A stretch of 64,000 nt of DNA from Nocardioides ginsengisegetis (GTDB lineage: Bacteria; Actinomycetota; Actinomycetes; Propionibacteriales; Nocardioidaceae). The notes under the pieces were generated by a model. The model did not search any database. It worked only from the letters and a program-made list of their open reading frames with translations, and had not been told where the DNA came from. Numbering within the stretch: position 1 is the stretch's first letter; each line of letters begins with the position of its first letter. The stretch covers positions 1,783,001-1,847,000 of the forward strand of contig NZ_JACGXA010000001.1 of assembly GCF_014138045.1 (NCBI RefSeq). The letters are read 5' to 3'. Positions 45,760-54,831 of the stretch are shown in pieces. The position numbers and the translations under genes are program-made.

Positions 45760-45765
45760 ACGCTA
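45760..45765 (-). promoter_or_regulatory. -10 element (TAGCGT) of the SHOCT/acyl-CoA synthetase operon
   Basis: TAGCGT on the minus strand, 23 bases from the box at 45789 and about 38 bases ahead of the start codon. Confidence 0.45.
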
Positions 45766-45788
45766 GAAGGGCGCGGGACGGCTGATCA

Positions 45789-45802
45789 GGGCACAAGGTC
45801 CC
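45789..45802. promoter_or_regulatory. DosR-like box (GGGCACAAGGTCCC) shared by divergent genes
   Basis: Twelve of 14 positions agree with GGGACCAAGGTCCC. It sits between the SHOCT operon (gap 23 to its -10) and sulP (gap 46 to its -10). Confidence 0.55.
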
Positions 45803-45848
45803 GAGCGGGATGACCGTCGACCTGCACGCACGACGGCCTCCGGACCCC

Positions 45849-45854
45849 TAGCGT
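45849..45854 (+). promoter_or_regulatory. Leaderless -10 element (TAGCGT) of the SulP gene
   Basis: TAGCGT lies six bases before the ATG at 45861 and 46 bases after the box at 45789. Confidence 0.5.
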
Positions 45855-45860
45855 GTCCGC

Positions 45861-47549
45861 ATGGAGGCGCGCATCCCGGTGCCCGACTGGGCCCGGCACT
45901 ACGAGCGGGGCTGGCTGCGCGGCGACCTGCTGGCGGGCGTGACGGTCACGGCGTACCTCATCCCCCAGGTGATGGCCTACGCCCAGCTGGCCGGGCTGCC
46001 GGCAGTGGCGGGGCTCTGGGCGTCGGTGGGCGCCCTGCTCGGGTATGCCCTGCTGGGGTCCTCGCGCCAGCTCTCGGTGGGGCCGGAGTCCACGACGGCG
46101 CTGATGACGGCGGCCGCCCTCGGGTCGGTCCCCGGCGCGCTCGCCGACCCCGGCGCGTTCGCCGCGGCGCTGGCGCTCGCGGTGGCCCTCTTCTGCCTGC
46201 TGGGGCGACTCGGACACCTCGCCGCCCTGTCGGACCTGCTCTCACGGCCCGTCCTGGTCGGCTACCTCGCCGGGATGGCCGCGATCATGGTGAGCTCCCA
46301 GCTGGGCAAGCTGCTGGGCTTCGCCGTCGTCGGCGACGGCTTCCTGCAGGAGGTCTCCTTCACGGTCCACCACCTGGGCGACACCCGTGTCCCGGCACTG
46401 CTCCTGGGCGGCCTGACCCTCGTGGCGATGCTCGTGAGCTCGGCCGTCTGGCCGCGGGCCCCGGTCGCCCTGGCCGGGATCCTGGCGGCGACGGCAGCCG
46501 CGGCCCTGCTCGACCTGGAGGCGCACGGGGTGCGGCTGGTCGGGACGATCGCCGTCGGGGTGCCGCACCCCGGCCTGCCTGCGATCTCGGCCGGGGACGT
46601 GACCGGTCTCCTGCTGCCCGCGCTGGGGGTGGCCTTCGTGGGCTTCACCGACAACATCCTGACCGCCCGGGGGTTCGCGGCCCGCCACCAGCAGGCGATC
46701 GACCCGCAGCGGGAGATGCTCGCGCTCGGCGCCGCCAACCTCGGCTCCGCCCTGCTGCACGGCTTCCCGGTGAGCAGCAGCGGCAGCCGCACCGCGATCG
46801 CCGACGCCGTCGGCGGCCGGAGCCAGCTCACCAGCGTCGTCACGGTCGTCTGCACCGTGCTGGCCCTCGTGACGGCCGGTCCCGTGCTGGCCGCGTTCCC
46901 GCTGCCGGCGCTCGGCGCCGTCGTGGTGTACGCCGCGGTGCGGCTCGTGGACGTCCGGGAGCTGGTCCGCTTCGCCCGGTTCCGCCGCAGCGAGCTCGTC
47001 CTCGCCCTCGCCACGACCCTGGCCGTCCTCGTCGTGGGCGTGCTGGACGGGATCCTCGTGGCGATCGCGCTGTCCGTGCTCGACCTGCTGCACCGGGTGG
47101 CCCGCCCGCACGACGCGGTCGAGGGCTACGCCCCAGGCGTGGCCGGGATGCACGACGTCGCCGACTACCCCGACGCGAGGCGCGTGCCCGGCCTGCTCGT
47201 CTACCGCTACGACTCGCCGCTGTTCTTCGCCAACGCCGAGGACTTCCACCGCCGCGCGCTGGCGGCAGTCGACGCCAACGAGACGCCGGTGGAGTGGTTC
47301 GTGCTGAACACCGAGGCGATCGTCGAGGTCGACATCACCGCCGTCGACGTGCTGGAGAACCTGCGCGCCGAGCTGGAGCGGCGCGGCATCGTGATGGCGC
47401 TGGCCAGGGTCAAGCAGGACCTCCGCGGCGACCTCCTGCCGACCGGGCTCCTGGACCGGATCGGCGAGGACCATGTCTTCCCGACCCTGCCGACCGCCGT
47501 GGCAGCCTTCGAGGCGTGGCGGGACGACCGCCGTCCCGACGCAGGGTGA
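45861..47549 (+). CDS. SulP-family anion transporter with STAS domain
   Basis: A 562 aa SLC26/SulP-type transporter. The membrane part (about residues 20-410) shows the family signature in TVTAYLIPQVMAYAQLAGLPAVAGLW, with SRQLSVGPESTTALM and FPVSSSGSRTAIADAVGGRSQ. A cytoplasmic STAS domain (about 440-555) follows, with FANAEDFHRR and VLNTEAIVEVDITAVDVL. Substrates in the family include sulfate, bicarbonate and other anions; the specificity is not evident. M. tuberculosis Rv1739c, a SulP next to DosR-regulated Rv1738, is a parallel. It is convergent with the response regulator gene. Confidence 0.93.
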   Translation: MEARIPVPDWARHYERGWLRGDLLAGVTVTAYLIPQVMAYAQLAGLPAVAGLWASVGALLGYALLGSSRQLSVGPESTTALMTAAALGSVPGALADPGAFAAALALAVALFCLLGRLGHLAALSDLLSRPVLVGYLAGMAAIMVSSQLGKLLGFAVVGDGFLQEVSFTVHHLGDTRVPALLLGGLTLVAMLVSSAVWPRAPVALAGILAATAAAALLDLEAHGVRLVGTIAVGVPHPGLPAISAGDVTGLLLPALGVAFVGFTDNILTARGFAARHQQAIDPQREMLALGAANLGSALLHGFPVSSSGSRTAIADAVGGRSQLTSVVTVVCTVLALVTAGPVLAAFPLPALGAVVVYAAVRLVDVRELVRFARFRRSELVLALATTLAVLVVGVLDGILVAIALSVLDLLHRVARPHDAVEGYAPGVAGMHDVADYPDARRVPGLLVYRYDSPLFFANAEDFHRRALAAVDANETPVEWFVLNTEAIVEVDITAVDVLENLRAELERRGIVMALARVKQDLRGDLLPTGLLDRIGEDHVFPTLPTAVAAFEAWRDDRRPDAG

Positions 47550-47553
47550 CCGC

Positions 47554-48201
47554 TCAGCTGCCGAGCAGCTTCGTGGCGAGCACGGCCGCCTGGGTGCGTC
47601 GTTCCAGACCGAGCTTGGCCAGGATCGTGGAGACGTAGTTCTTCACCGTCTTCTCCGCCAGGAAGAGCCGCTCGCCGATCTGCCGGTTGGTGAGCCCCTC
47701 GGCGATGAACCCGAGGACCTTGATCTCCTGCTCGGTCAGCCCCTGGAGCTCCGAGGCGACCTGGGGGCCGGAGCGCACCCGGTCGAGGACCCGCACGGTC
47801 AGGGCCGGGTCGATGAGCGACTGGCCGGCGGCGACCAGCCGGATGGCGTTGACGAGGTCGCCGCGGCGTACCTCCTTGAGGACGTAGCCGGCGGCCCCCG
47901 CCATGATCGCGGAGAAGAGGGCGTCGTCGTCGTCGTACGACGTGAGGATCAGCGCCCGCAGGTCGGGGTCGACCGACCGGATGGTCCGGCACACCTCGAT
48001 GCCGGAGCCGTCGGGGAGGCGGGCGTCCAGGACCGCGACGTCGGGTCGCAGCGCCGGGATGCGGCTGGCCGCCTCCTCGGCCGAGCCCGACTCCCCGATC
48101 ACGGTGATCTCCCCCGTGGCCTCGAGCATGCTGCGCAGGCCCGCCCGGACCACCTCGTGGTCGTCGAGCAGGAACACCGTGATCTTCGGGGAGTCGGTCA
48201 T
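47554..48201 (-). CDS. dosR: DosR/DevR-like NarL-family response regulator
   Basis: The 215 aa protein strongly resembles mycobacterial DosR, more than it resembles the other NarL regulator in this window. The receiver has FLLDDHEVVRAGL, phospho-acceptor D59 in DVAVLDARLPDGSGIEVCR and the switch region LILTSYDDDDALFSAI. The HTH has GLTEQEIKVLGFIAEGLTNRQIG, then FLAEKTVKNYVSTILAKLGLERRTQAAV, identical to DosR over most DNA-contacting positions as I remember it. It should activate the island in low oxygen or NO. ATG 48201 is leaderless-type (TCGAAT six bases ahead). Two boxes upstream suggest autoregulation. No kinase gene is adjacent. Confidence 0.9.
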   Translation of the reverse strand: MTDSPKITVFLLDDHEVVRAGLRSMLEATGEITVIGESGSAEEAASRIPALRPDVAVLDARLPDGSGIEVCRTIRSVDPDLRALILTSYDDDDALFSAIMAGAAGYVLKEVRRGDLVNAIRLVAAGQSLIDPALTVRVLDRVRSGPQVASELQGLTEQEIKVLGFIAEGLTNRQIGERLFLAEKTVKNYVSTILAKLGLERRTQAAVLATKLLGS

Positions 48202-48207
48202 GGGCCC

Positions 48208-48213
48208 ATTCGA
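48208..48213 (-). promoter_or_regulatory. Putative -10 element (TCGAAT) of the dosR-like gene
   Basis: TCGAAT on the minus strand lies six bases before the ATG, overlaps the weak box at 48210, and is 67 bases from the perfect box at 48281. Confidence 0.3.
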
Positions 48214-48223
48214 CCAAGGTCGG
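48210..48223. promoter_or_regulatory. Weak DosR-like box (TCGACCAAGGTCGG)
   Basis: The inner palindrome GACC-AA-GGTC is intact. It overlaps the expected -10 region of the regulator gene, a position that would suit feedback repression. Confidence 0.4.
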
Positions 48224-48280
48224 GGCGTCGTCGGGAGGAGCACGAGGTCCCTCTCGCCCGGACTCCCGGCCCGTGCCGGC

Positions 48281-48294
48281 GGGACCAAGGTCCC
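48281..48294. promoter_or_regulatory. Perfect DosR-like box (GGGACCAAGGTCCC)
   Basis: An exact palindrome GGGACC-AA-GGTCCC lying between the stop of the universal-stress gene and the start of the dosR-like gene. Confidence 0.7.
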
Positions 48295-48295
48295 G

Positions 48296-49180
48296 TCAGA
48301 CGGGCGCCGGCACCACGGCCACGGGGCTCGAGGCGTGCTCGACCACCGCCGCGGTGATGGTGCCGAAGAGCACGCCGGACACCGCGCCGCCGTGGTGGGC
48401 GCCGATGACCACCAGGTGCATGCGTGATCCCTCGCGGACCAGGCACTCGTCGGGCCGGCCGCGACACAGCTCGGTGTGCACCGGTACGTCCGGGAACTTG
48501 TCGGCCATGTCCTTCACCGTCCGCGCCAGGAGCCGGCGGGCCTCGTGCAGCCGGGCGTCCCTCTCGACGTCCGTGGCCGCGGCCGCAGCGAGGTCGACCG
48601 CCGGGCAGTGCATGACCGTGAGCGGGAGGCCGCGCGTGGAGGCCTGCCGGTAGGCGAACTCGAGGGTCCCGGCCGAGTGCTGTGTCCCGTCGATCCCGAC
48701 GAGCACGCCGTGCCGCTCCAGCCCGGGGTTCCCGGGGCGGACCACCACCACCGGGCAGGCCGGGTGGCGGGTCAGCGCGACACCGACAGAGCCGAGGAGC
48801 AGGCTGGCCAGGGGTCCGCGCCCGCGCGACCCGACCACCAGCAGGGCCGCGTCGGACGAGGCCTCCAGCAGGGCTCCACGGGGATCGCCGAGCACGAGGC
48901 ACTCGTGGACGTCGACGCCGGGAGCATGGTCCAGGACCGCAGCCCGGGCGGTCGCGAGCAGCGCGTGGCCGTCGGTGACCAGCGCGTCGAGCACCGCTCC
49001 CCGGTCCACGCCCGGCTCCCCGGCCCAGGTGGTGGCGGCCGCCCCGATGGTGTGCAGGAGGGTGAGGGGACGGCGCTCCAGCGCCGCCTGCTCCGCCGCC
49101 CAGGCCACGGCCCGGGTCGAGGAGGTCGATCCATCGACCCCGACGACGATGCTGCCGGGGCGGACGTCGACGCCCGTCAC
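48296..49180 (-). CDS. Universal stress protein, tandem domains (ATP-binding type)
   Basis: A 294 aa protein with two USP domains (about residues 8-145 and 155-290). The first ends in VVGSRGRGPLASLLLGSVGVAL, the full G-x2-G-x9-G-S ATP-binding signature. The second has a degenerate version (GAHHGGAVSGVLFGT). Paired USPs of this kind, such as Rv2623, slow growth in hypoxic mycobacteria. Start is GTG, overlapping the flavoprotein stop as GTGA, and the dosR-like gene follows. Of the five USPs here it is the only one with an intact ATP motif. Confidence 0.92.
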   Translation of the reverse strand: MTGVDVRPGSIVVGVDGSTSSTRAVAWAAEQAALERRPLTLLHTIGAAATTWAGEPGVDRGAVLDALVTDGHALLATARAAVLDHAPGVDVHECLVLGDPRGALLEASSDAALLVVGSRGRGPLASLLLGSVGVALTRHPACPVVVVRPGNPGLERHGVLVGIDGTQHSAGTLEFAYRQASTRGLPLTVMHCPAVDLAAAAATDVERDARLHEARRLLARTVKDMADKFPDVPVHTELCRGRPDECLVREGSRMHLVVIGAHHGGAVSGVLFGTITAAVVEHASSPVAVVPAPV

Positions 49181-50385
49181 GGGAGCCCCACGTAGCCGTG
49201 CTTGCTCTTCCAGAGGAAGTACTTCTCGAAGGCCAGCTTGAACGCGTGGGCCTGCGGGCCGGGGATCAGCACTCCGTGCTTCCGCGGGGGCATCATCTTG
49301 TCGGCCAGGATGATGACGCCGTTGTTGCCGGCGTCCATCACGCAGAGCGCCGGGATGTCCCCGAAAGCCTTGTGCACCACCGGCTCCTCCCCGCGGACCT
49401 GGGCGGCGATGTTGCGCGCCGCCGCGTGCGCCTGCTGCTCGGTCGGGAACCCCGTCTTCGGGACGCCGACCGGCACCGCGGTGGTCCAGGGGACGTCGAC
49501 GGCGGCGGCCACGCCCACGGCGTACACGTGGGGGTACTTGAGGGACTGGTAGGTGTCGTGGACGGCCACGAAGCCCCGGTCGTCGGTCAGGCCGTCCACG
49601 GCGCTGACGACGTCCTGCCCCCGGAACGCCGGGACCACCATGGCCCAGGCGAAGTCCAGGGTGCGTCCGTCGGACAGCCGCAGGGACCGCTCGTCGACCG
49701 ACTCCATGGCCGCGTTCGTGATCGTCTCGATCCCGTTCATCCGGGTGAACATCCCCAGCAGCTGCTCGCCGTGCGGCAGCCCGCCGATGCCGAAGTGCCC
49801 CAGGAACGGCTCGGCGGTGACGTAGGTGAGCTTGACCTTCTTGTCCAGCCCGGCCCGCTTCAGGCGGTAGGCGGTGTTGAAGAGGAACTCGTACGCCGCG
49901 CCGAAGCAGCCGGCCCCCTGGGTCGCGCCGATCACGACGTCACCGGGGTCCTCCAGGAAGCGGGTCCAGTCGCGCGCGGCCGCGAAGGCGTCCGGGACGG
50001 TGGTGATGGTCGAGGCGTGCCCACCCAGGCCGATCCCGGGGACCGTGTCGAGGTCGTTGCGGAAGCCGGTGGCCAGGACGAGGTAGTCGTAGTCGTGGCT
50101 GGCTCCGGACTCGGTGACGACGGTCTGCGCGGTCGGGTCGATGTGCGTGGCGGCCTCGTGGACGAAGTGGACACCGTGGGCGTCGAGCGTCCGGTCGACA
50201 CGGAAGCTGATGTCCTCGAAGGTGCGCTTCCCGAAGGGCACCCAGATGAGGGACGGGGTGAAGACGAACCGGTCGGACGGCGAGACGACGGTGACGTCGA
50301 CGTCGGGGCCGAGCTCGTCCTTGAGCGCCAGCGCCGCCGTGAGGCCGCCGAAGTTGCTGCCGAGCACGAGGACCTTCGTGGACAT
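49177..50385 (-). CDS. FAD-dependent oxidoreductase, sulfide:quinone reductase-like
   Basis: The 402 aa protein has the two-dinucleotide-fold layout of sulfide:quinone oxidoreductases and type II NADH dehydrogenases. VLVLGSNFGGLTAALAL binds FAD at the N-terminus, DYDYLVLATGFRNDLDT and the second fold (GATQGAGCFGAAYEFLFN) follow, then VYAVGVAAAVDVPWT, and a membrane-contact C-terminus. Cysteines are few (near GAGCFG and ALCVMDAG), so the SQR assignment is uncertain. It probably feeds electrons to the quinone pool used by cytochrome bd nearby. ATG 50385 follows AGGAGG by seven bases. A weak box and GAGAGT -10 precede it. Confidence 0.85.
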   Translation of the reverse strand: MSTKVLVLGSNFGGLTAALALKDELGPDVDVTVVSPSDRFVFTPSLIWVPFGKRTFEDISFRVDRTLDAHGVHFVHEAATHIDPTAQTVVTESGASHDYDYLVLATGFRNDLDTVPGIGLGGHASTITTVPDAFAAARDWTRFLEDPGDVVIGATQGAGCFGAAYEFLFNTAYRLKRAGLDKKVKLTYVTAEPFLGHFGIGGLPHGEQLLGMFTRMNGIETITNAAMESVDERSLRLSDGRTLDFAWAMVVPAFRGQDVVSAVDGLTDDRGFVAVHDTYQSLKYPHVYAVGVAAAVDVPWTTAVPVGVPKTGFPTEQQAHAAARNIAAQVRGEEPVVHKAFGDIPALCVMDAGNNGVIILADKMMPPRKHGVLIPGPQAHAFKLAFEKYFLWKSKHGYVGLP

Positions 50386-50418
50386 GGTCAAACCTCCTGT
50401 GGTCGTCCGGGTGCTTCG

Positions 50419-50424
50419 ACTCTC
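50419..50424 (-). promoter_or_regulatory. Putative -10 element (GAGAGT) of the flavoprotein-USP operon
   Basis: GAGAGT on the minus strand is 46 bases from the weak box at 50471. Confidence 0.3.
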
Positions 50425-50470
50425 GTCGGACCGGACCGCCCCGCATCAGGGCGCTTCGGGCACCGTCCGG

Positions 50471-50484
50471 AGGACCAACGTCAC
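50471..50484. promoter_or_regulatory. Weak DosR-like box (AGGACCAACGTCAC)
   Basis: The left half GGACCAA is intact, the right half is degenerate. It overlaps the cydDC stop codon and lies 86 bases before the flavoprotein start. Confidence 0.35.
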
Positions 50485-53400
50485 CCCACGGCCGGCTCGT
50501 GGGAGCCGTCGAGCCGCAGGACGTGGTCGAGGTGGTCGAGGCCGACGCTGCCGTGGGTGATCCAGAGGACCGACCGGCCGTCCGCGGCCCCGAGCACCTC
50601 GTCCGCGATGCTCGTCGCGGTGGCGGTGTCGAGGTGGGCGGTGGGCTCGTCGAGGACGAGCACGGGCTGGTCGGCGAGCAGGGAGCGGGCGATCGCCAGC
50701 CGGGTGCGTTCACCCCCGGAGACGTCGGCGTTCCCGTCGCCGAGCCAGGTCCCGAGCCCGTCCGGGAGGCTGTCGACCCACGGGCCGAGGCACGCCTGCC
50801 GCAGCGCCGTCTCGACCTCCTCGTCGGTGGCTCCAGGGCGCGCGAACCGGACGTTCTCCACCAGCGTGGTGGCGAAGACGTGCGGGTCGTCGTCGACCAG
50901 GCCGACGGCATGCCGGACCTCGCGCAGGGGCAGGCGGTCCAGCTCGGCGCCGCCCAGGCTGATCCGTCCGCCGTCCGGGTCGATGAAGCGCAGCAGCAGG
51001 GCCGCCACCGTGCTCTTGCCCGACCCGGACGGGCCGACCAGCCCGACCCGCTCCGCGGGCCCGATCGCCAGCGACAGCTCCTCGAGCACGGGCGCCCCGT
51101 CCCACGAGGCAGCGACCTGCTCCGCCGAGACGGCGTACGGCGCGCGGGCGGTGACCGGGCCGCGTGGCTCGCGCACCGCCGGCGGCGTCTCGGCGAGCGA
51201 CGCCAGCCGCGTGGCCGCCGCCCGGGTCCGGGCCGCGACGGAGCCGGCCTCGGCCAGCGGGGTCGTGACCTCGAGCAGGGCGAGGGGCAGCAGGACCAGC
51301 AGCGCGGAGACGGGTCCGCTCACGTCACCCGCGACCACCGCGGGAGCCAGCAGCTCCCCCGCCAGCGCCATGGCGGCGCCGGTGACGAGCAGCAGCGCGG
51401 CCCGTGCCAGCGCCGGCCAGCGCGCGGCACGGACGGCCGCACCGGCCAGTCCGTCCGCGACGGCGCCCACCTGCTCCGCCGCCGAAGGGCCGGCCTGCCA
51501 CATCTCCAGGTCCTCGGCGACCTGGGTGACCTCCACGGCTCGCCGCGAGAGCTCCGCACGCGCCGCGACCAGGCGTCCCTCCGCACGGGCGCTGCCGCGA
51601 CGGGCCAGGCCGAACGCCGCGAGTCCGGCCACCGGCCCCGCCACCGCCACCGCGACGCCGAGCGCCGGCAGCGCCGAGCCCGCGAGGAGGGCGGCACCGG
51701 ACCCGACGAGGACGGCGCCGGCCAGGGGCGAGCGGACCCGCACCTCCCGGTCGACCACCGCGTCGACGTCGTCGACCACCGACGCGAGGAGGTCGCCACG
51801 CCGACGGCCGAGACGGCCGGGCGTCAGCGGGACGAGGGCGTCGTACACCTCGACGCGCCGGTCGGCGAGCAGCCGCAGTGCCACGTCGTGCGAGCGCAGG
51901 CGCTCGGCGTAGCGCAGGACCGGGCGTGCCAGCCCGAACGTGCGGACGGCGACGATGGCCACGAGGAGGGTGAGCACGGGCGGCCTCGTCGAGGCCTGGA
52001 CGATCAGCCAGCCGGCGGTGGCGGTCAGCGCCACGCCGGAGCCCGACGCGAGGGCGCCGAGCAGCCGGCTCACGGCCAGCGACCGACGTGTCGAGGGCAT
52101 CGGGGTGAGGTCGGGCGTCGGCGCCTCGAGCCCGGGGGCAGGTGCCGCGGACCGACGGGCGTGCGGCGGCGATGACGGTCGTGCTGCCGGAGCGTGGATC
52201 TCCACGACGTGCTCGGCCAGGGCAGCGAGGGCCGGCCGGTGGGCCACGACGACCACCGCCGCGGTGCGCCCGAGCTCCACGATGGTGTCGGCGATGACCT
52301 GCTCGGTCAGGTCGTCGAGGTGGGCCGTGGGCTCGTCGAGCAGGACCCAGTCACGACCGGCGAGGACGACGCGGGCGAGCGCGAGCCGGGCGCGTTCGCC
52401 GGCCGAGAGGTTGGCGGCGTCCTCCGACACCGGGCTCGCCAGGCCGGCCGGCATGGCCCGGACGCGCTCCTCGAGGGCGACCCGGCCCAGGACCTGCCAC
52501 AGCTCGGAGTCGGGGGCGTCGGGCGCAGCGAGCCGCAGGTTGTCGGCGATGCTGCCGGAGACGAAGACGGGTCGCTGCGGGAGCCAGGCGACGCGACGAC
52601 GCCACTCGTCTCCCCCGACGGGTCGGCCGCCGACGGTCACGCTGCCGGACTGCGGCTCGACGAGGCCGGCCAGGACACCCAGGAGGGTCGACTTGCCGCA
52701 GCCGGAGGGGCCGGTCATGACCGTCACCCCGCGGGCGGGCACGGTCAGGTCGAGGTCGTGCAGCGCCGGGGCGGTGCGGCCGGGATGGGTCACGCGGAGG
52801 CCGCGGACCACGATCGGGTCGTCGGTCGGCACCCCATCGTCCGAGGGCGGGGCCTGACCGGAGCCGTCGAGGAGGTCGCTGACCTGCTCGAAGGTCGCGG
52901 CCCCCTCGGCCGCGGCGTGGAACTCGGCGCCCACGCGGCGCAGCGGCCAGTAGGCCTCGGGGGCCAGCAGCAGCACGACCAGGGCGGTGTGCAGGCCGAT
53001 CCCTCCCTGCGCCAGGCGCAGGCCGACCACGACGGCCACCAGCGCCACGGACAGGGTCGCGACGAGCTCGAGCACGGCCGAGGAGGCGAAGGCGATCCGC
53101 AGGGTGGCCATCGACGCGCGCCGGTAGCGGTCGGTGACCCTCCGGATCGTGGCCGACTGCACCTCGGCGCGGTTGTGCGCCACCAGCGTGGGCAGCCCGC
53201 GCACCACGTCGAGGAAGTGGCCCGAGAGGGAGGACATCGCCCGCCACTGCCGCTCGGCGCGCTCCCGGGTGGCCAGCCCGACCAGGGCGCCGAAGACCGG
53301 GACGAGCGGGAGGGTGGCGACCACGATCAGGGCGCTGACCGGGTCCAGCGCGGCGATGGCGACCACGGTGACCGGTGGCAGGACGACCGCCAGCACGAGG

Positions 53401-53798
53401 GCCGGCAGGTAGCGGGTCAGGTAGGGCTCGGAGGCCGCCACGCCACGCGTGACCAGGGCCGCCCAGTCGCCTGCCGCCCGCGGCGTACGACGCGCGTGGT
53501 CGGCGACGAAGCCCCGGACGAGGCGACGACGCAGGTCCGAGCCGACCGCCGCGGCGGCCCGGGCCGCGCACAGGTCCACGAGCACGCCCGCCGCGGCCCG
53601 GGCCGCGAGGACGCCGACCACCAGGAGCCCGGCGCGGGGCACGTCCCCGTGCCGGACCACCGCGAGCACGAGACCGGCGACCGCCCAGGCCTGGACGATG
53701 ACCAGCACGCTGCCGACGACTCCGCCGGCGACCACCCCGGCGAGGGGGCGCCCCGCAGGCCGCAGGTGGTGGCGCAGCCGGGGATCGGTGGGCCTCAC
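50481..53798 (-). CDS. cydDC: Fused CydD-CydC ABC exporter
   Basis: A single chain of about 1105 aa joins two complete ABC half-transporters. The CydD-like half (about residues 1-540) has six helices and an ATPase with Walker A GPSGCGKS, signature NLSAGERARLALAR and Walker B WVLLDEP. A Pro/Ala linker leads to the CydC-like half (about 565-1105), with GPSGSGKS, DVSGGERTRLAIAR and LVLDEP. CydDC exports thiols needed to assemble cytochrome bd. In most actinobacteria the fused form is usual. The GTG start overlaps the cydB stop as GTGA. Confidence 0.93.
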   Translation of the reverse strand: MRPTDPRLRHHLRPAGRPLAGVVAGGVVGSVLVIVQAWAVAGLVLAVVRHGDVPRAGLLVVGVLAARAAAGVLVDLCAARAAAAVGSDLRRRLVRGFVADHARRTPRAAGDWAALVTRGVAASEPYLTRYLPALVLAVVLPPVTVVAIAALDPVSALIVVATLPLVPVFGALVGLATRERAERQWRAMSSLSGHFLDVVRGLPTLVAHNRAEVQSATIRRVTDRYRRASMATLRIAFASSAVLELVATLSVALVAVVVGLRLAQGGIGLHTALVVLLLAPEAYWPLRRVGAEFHAAAEGAATFEQVSDLLDGSGQAPPSDDGVPTDDPIVVRGLRVTHPGRTAPALHDLDLTVPARGVTVMTGPSGCGKSTLLGVLAGLVEPQSGSVTVGGRPVGGDEWRRRVAWLPQRPVFVSGSIADNLRLAAPDAPDSELWQVLGRVALEERVRAMPAGLASPVSEDAANLSAGERARLALARVVLAGRDWVLLDEPTAHLDDLTEQVIADTIVELGRTAAVVVVAHRPALAALAEHVVEIHAPAARPSSPPHARRSAAPAPGLEAPTPDLTPMPSTRRSLAVSRLLGALASGSGVALTATAGWLIVQASTRPPVLTLLVAIVAVRTFGLARPVLRYAERLRSHDVALRLLADRRVEVYDALVPLTPGRLGRRRGDLLASVVDDVDAVVDREVRVRSPLAGAVLVGSGAALLAGSALPALGVAVAVAGPVAGLAAFGLARRGSARAEGRLVAARAELSRRAVEVTQVAEDLEMWQAGPSAAEQVGAVADGLAGAAVRAARWPALARAALLLVTGAAMALAGELLAPAVVAGDVSGPVSALLVLLPLALLEVTTPLAEAGSVAARTRAAATRLASLAETPPAVREPRGPVTARAPYAVSAEQVAASWDGAPVLEELSLAIGPAERVGLVGPSGSGKSTVAALLLRFIDPDGGRISLGGAELDRLPLREVRHAVGLVDDDPHVFATTLVENVRFARPGATDEEVETALRQACLGPWVDSLPDGLGTWLGDGNADVSGGERTRLAIARSLLADQPVLVLDEPTAHLDTATATSIADEVLGAADGRSVLWITHGSVGLDHLDHVLRLDGSHEPAVG

Positions 53799-54814
53799 CG
53801 GGCGGTGGCGGGGGCGTGGTCCGCCGGGATGTGCTCGACGGTGATCCGGCGACGGAACACCCAGTAGCTCCAGCTCTGGTAGAGCAGCACGAGCGGGGTG
53901 AAGACCGCGGCGACGACCGTCATGATCTTCAGCGTGTACGCCGTGGCCGCGGCGTTGGTGGTCGTCAGGCTCGCGCCGTCGGCCAGCGTCGTGGGCATGA
54001 CGTCGGGGAACAGCGCGACGAAGAGGCCCGCCACGCCCAGCGCGATGGCTACGAACGTGCCGCAGAAGGCCCAACCCTCGCGGGCGGCGCCGACCGCCAC
54101 GAGTCCCGCGACGAGGGCGACGGCCGCTCCGACGAAGAGCAGCCCCGAGGCGAGGTCGCCGCTGTCGAGCTGGGTCCAGAGCAGGAAGGCCACGGTCACC
54201 CCGGCGGCGAGGATCCCGAGCCGGGCCGCGAGGGCGCGCGCCTCGTGGCGGATGGGCCCGTCGGTCTTGAGCGAGACGAACACCGCGCCGTGGGTGAGGA
54301 AGAGCAGGGCGGTCGTGAGTCCACCGAGCAGGGCGTAGGGGTGGAGCAGGTTGAAGAACCCACCGACGTACTCCCCGTCCGCGGCGATCGGGACCCCGTG
54401 GACGATGTCGGCGAAGGCCACGCCCCACAGCACGGCCGGCACCCACGAGCCGACGATGATCGCGATGTCCCAGCGGCCGCGCCAGGCGACGCCGTGGCCC
54501 TTGGCGCGGTACTCGAAGGCGACGCCCCGCACGATCAGCGCCAGCAGGATCAGCAGCAGCGGCAGGTAGAAGCCGCTGAACAGGGTGGCGTACCACTCCG
54601 GGAACGCCGCGAACGTCGCGCCGCCGGCCACGAGCAGCCACACCTCGTTGCCGTCCCAGACCGGTCCGATGGTGTTGATGAGCACCCGTCGCTCGACCTC
54701 GTCGTGGGCCAGGATCGGCAGCAGCATGCCGACCCCGAAGTCGAACCCCTCCAGGGTGAAGTAGCCGATCCACAGGACGGCGATCAGGCAGAACCAGACG
54801 GTCGTCAGCTCCAT
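53795..54814 (-). CDS. cydB: Cytochrome bd oxidase subunit II CydB
   Basis: A 339 aa protein with eight or nine membrane helices and the CydB opening TTVWFCLIAVLWIGYFTLEGFDFG (the conserved GFDFG). NTIGPVWDGNEVWL, FAAFPEWYATLFSGFYLPL and AFEYRAKG follow. It partners CydA in the high-affinity quinol oxidase that works at low oxygen. It starts 17 bases after cydA and runs into cydDC with a four-base overlap. Confidence 0.96.
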   Translation of the reverse strand: MELTTVWFCLIAVLWIGYFTLEGFDFGVGMLLPILAHDEVERRVLINTIGPVWDGNEVWLLVAGGATFAAFPEWYATLFSGFYLPLLLILLALIVRGVAFEYRAKGHGVAWRGRWDIAIIVGSWVPAVLWGVAFADIVHGVPIAADGEYVGGFFNLLHPYALLGGLTTALLFLTHGAVFVSLKTDGPIRHEARALAARLGILAAGVTVAFLLWTQLDSGDLASGLLFVGAAVALVAGLVAVGAAREGWAFCGTFVAIALGVAGLFVALFPDVMPTTLADGASLTTTNAAATAYTLKIMTVVAAVFTPLVLLYQSWSYWVFRRRITVEHIPADHAPATAR

Positions 54815-54831
54815 GTCGGTGTCTCCTCGGC

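Noticed and set aside
50428..50444. GGACCGGACC ahead of the flavoprotein gene as an additional box
   Set aside because: It is a direct repeat, not a palindrome, and has no match to the right half-site.
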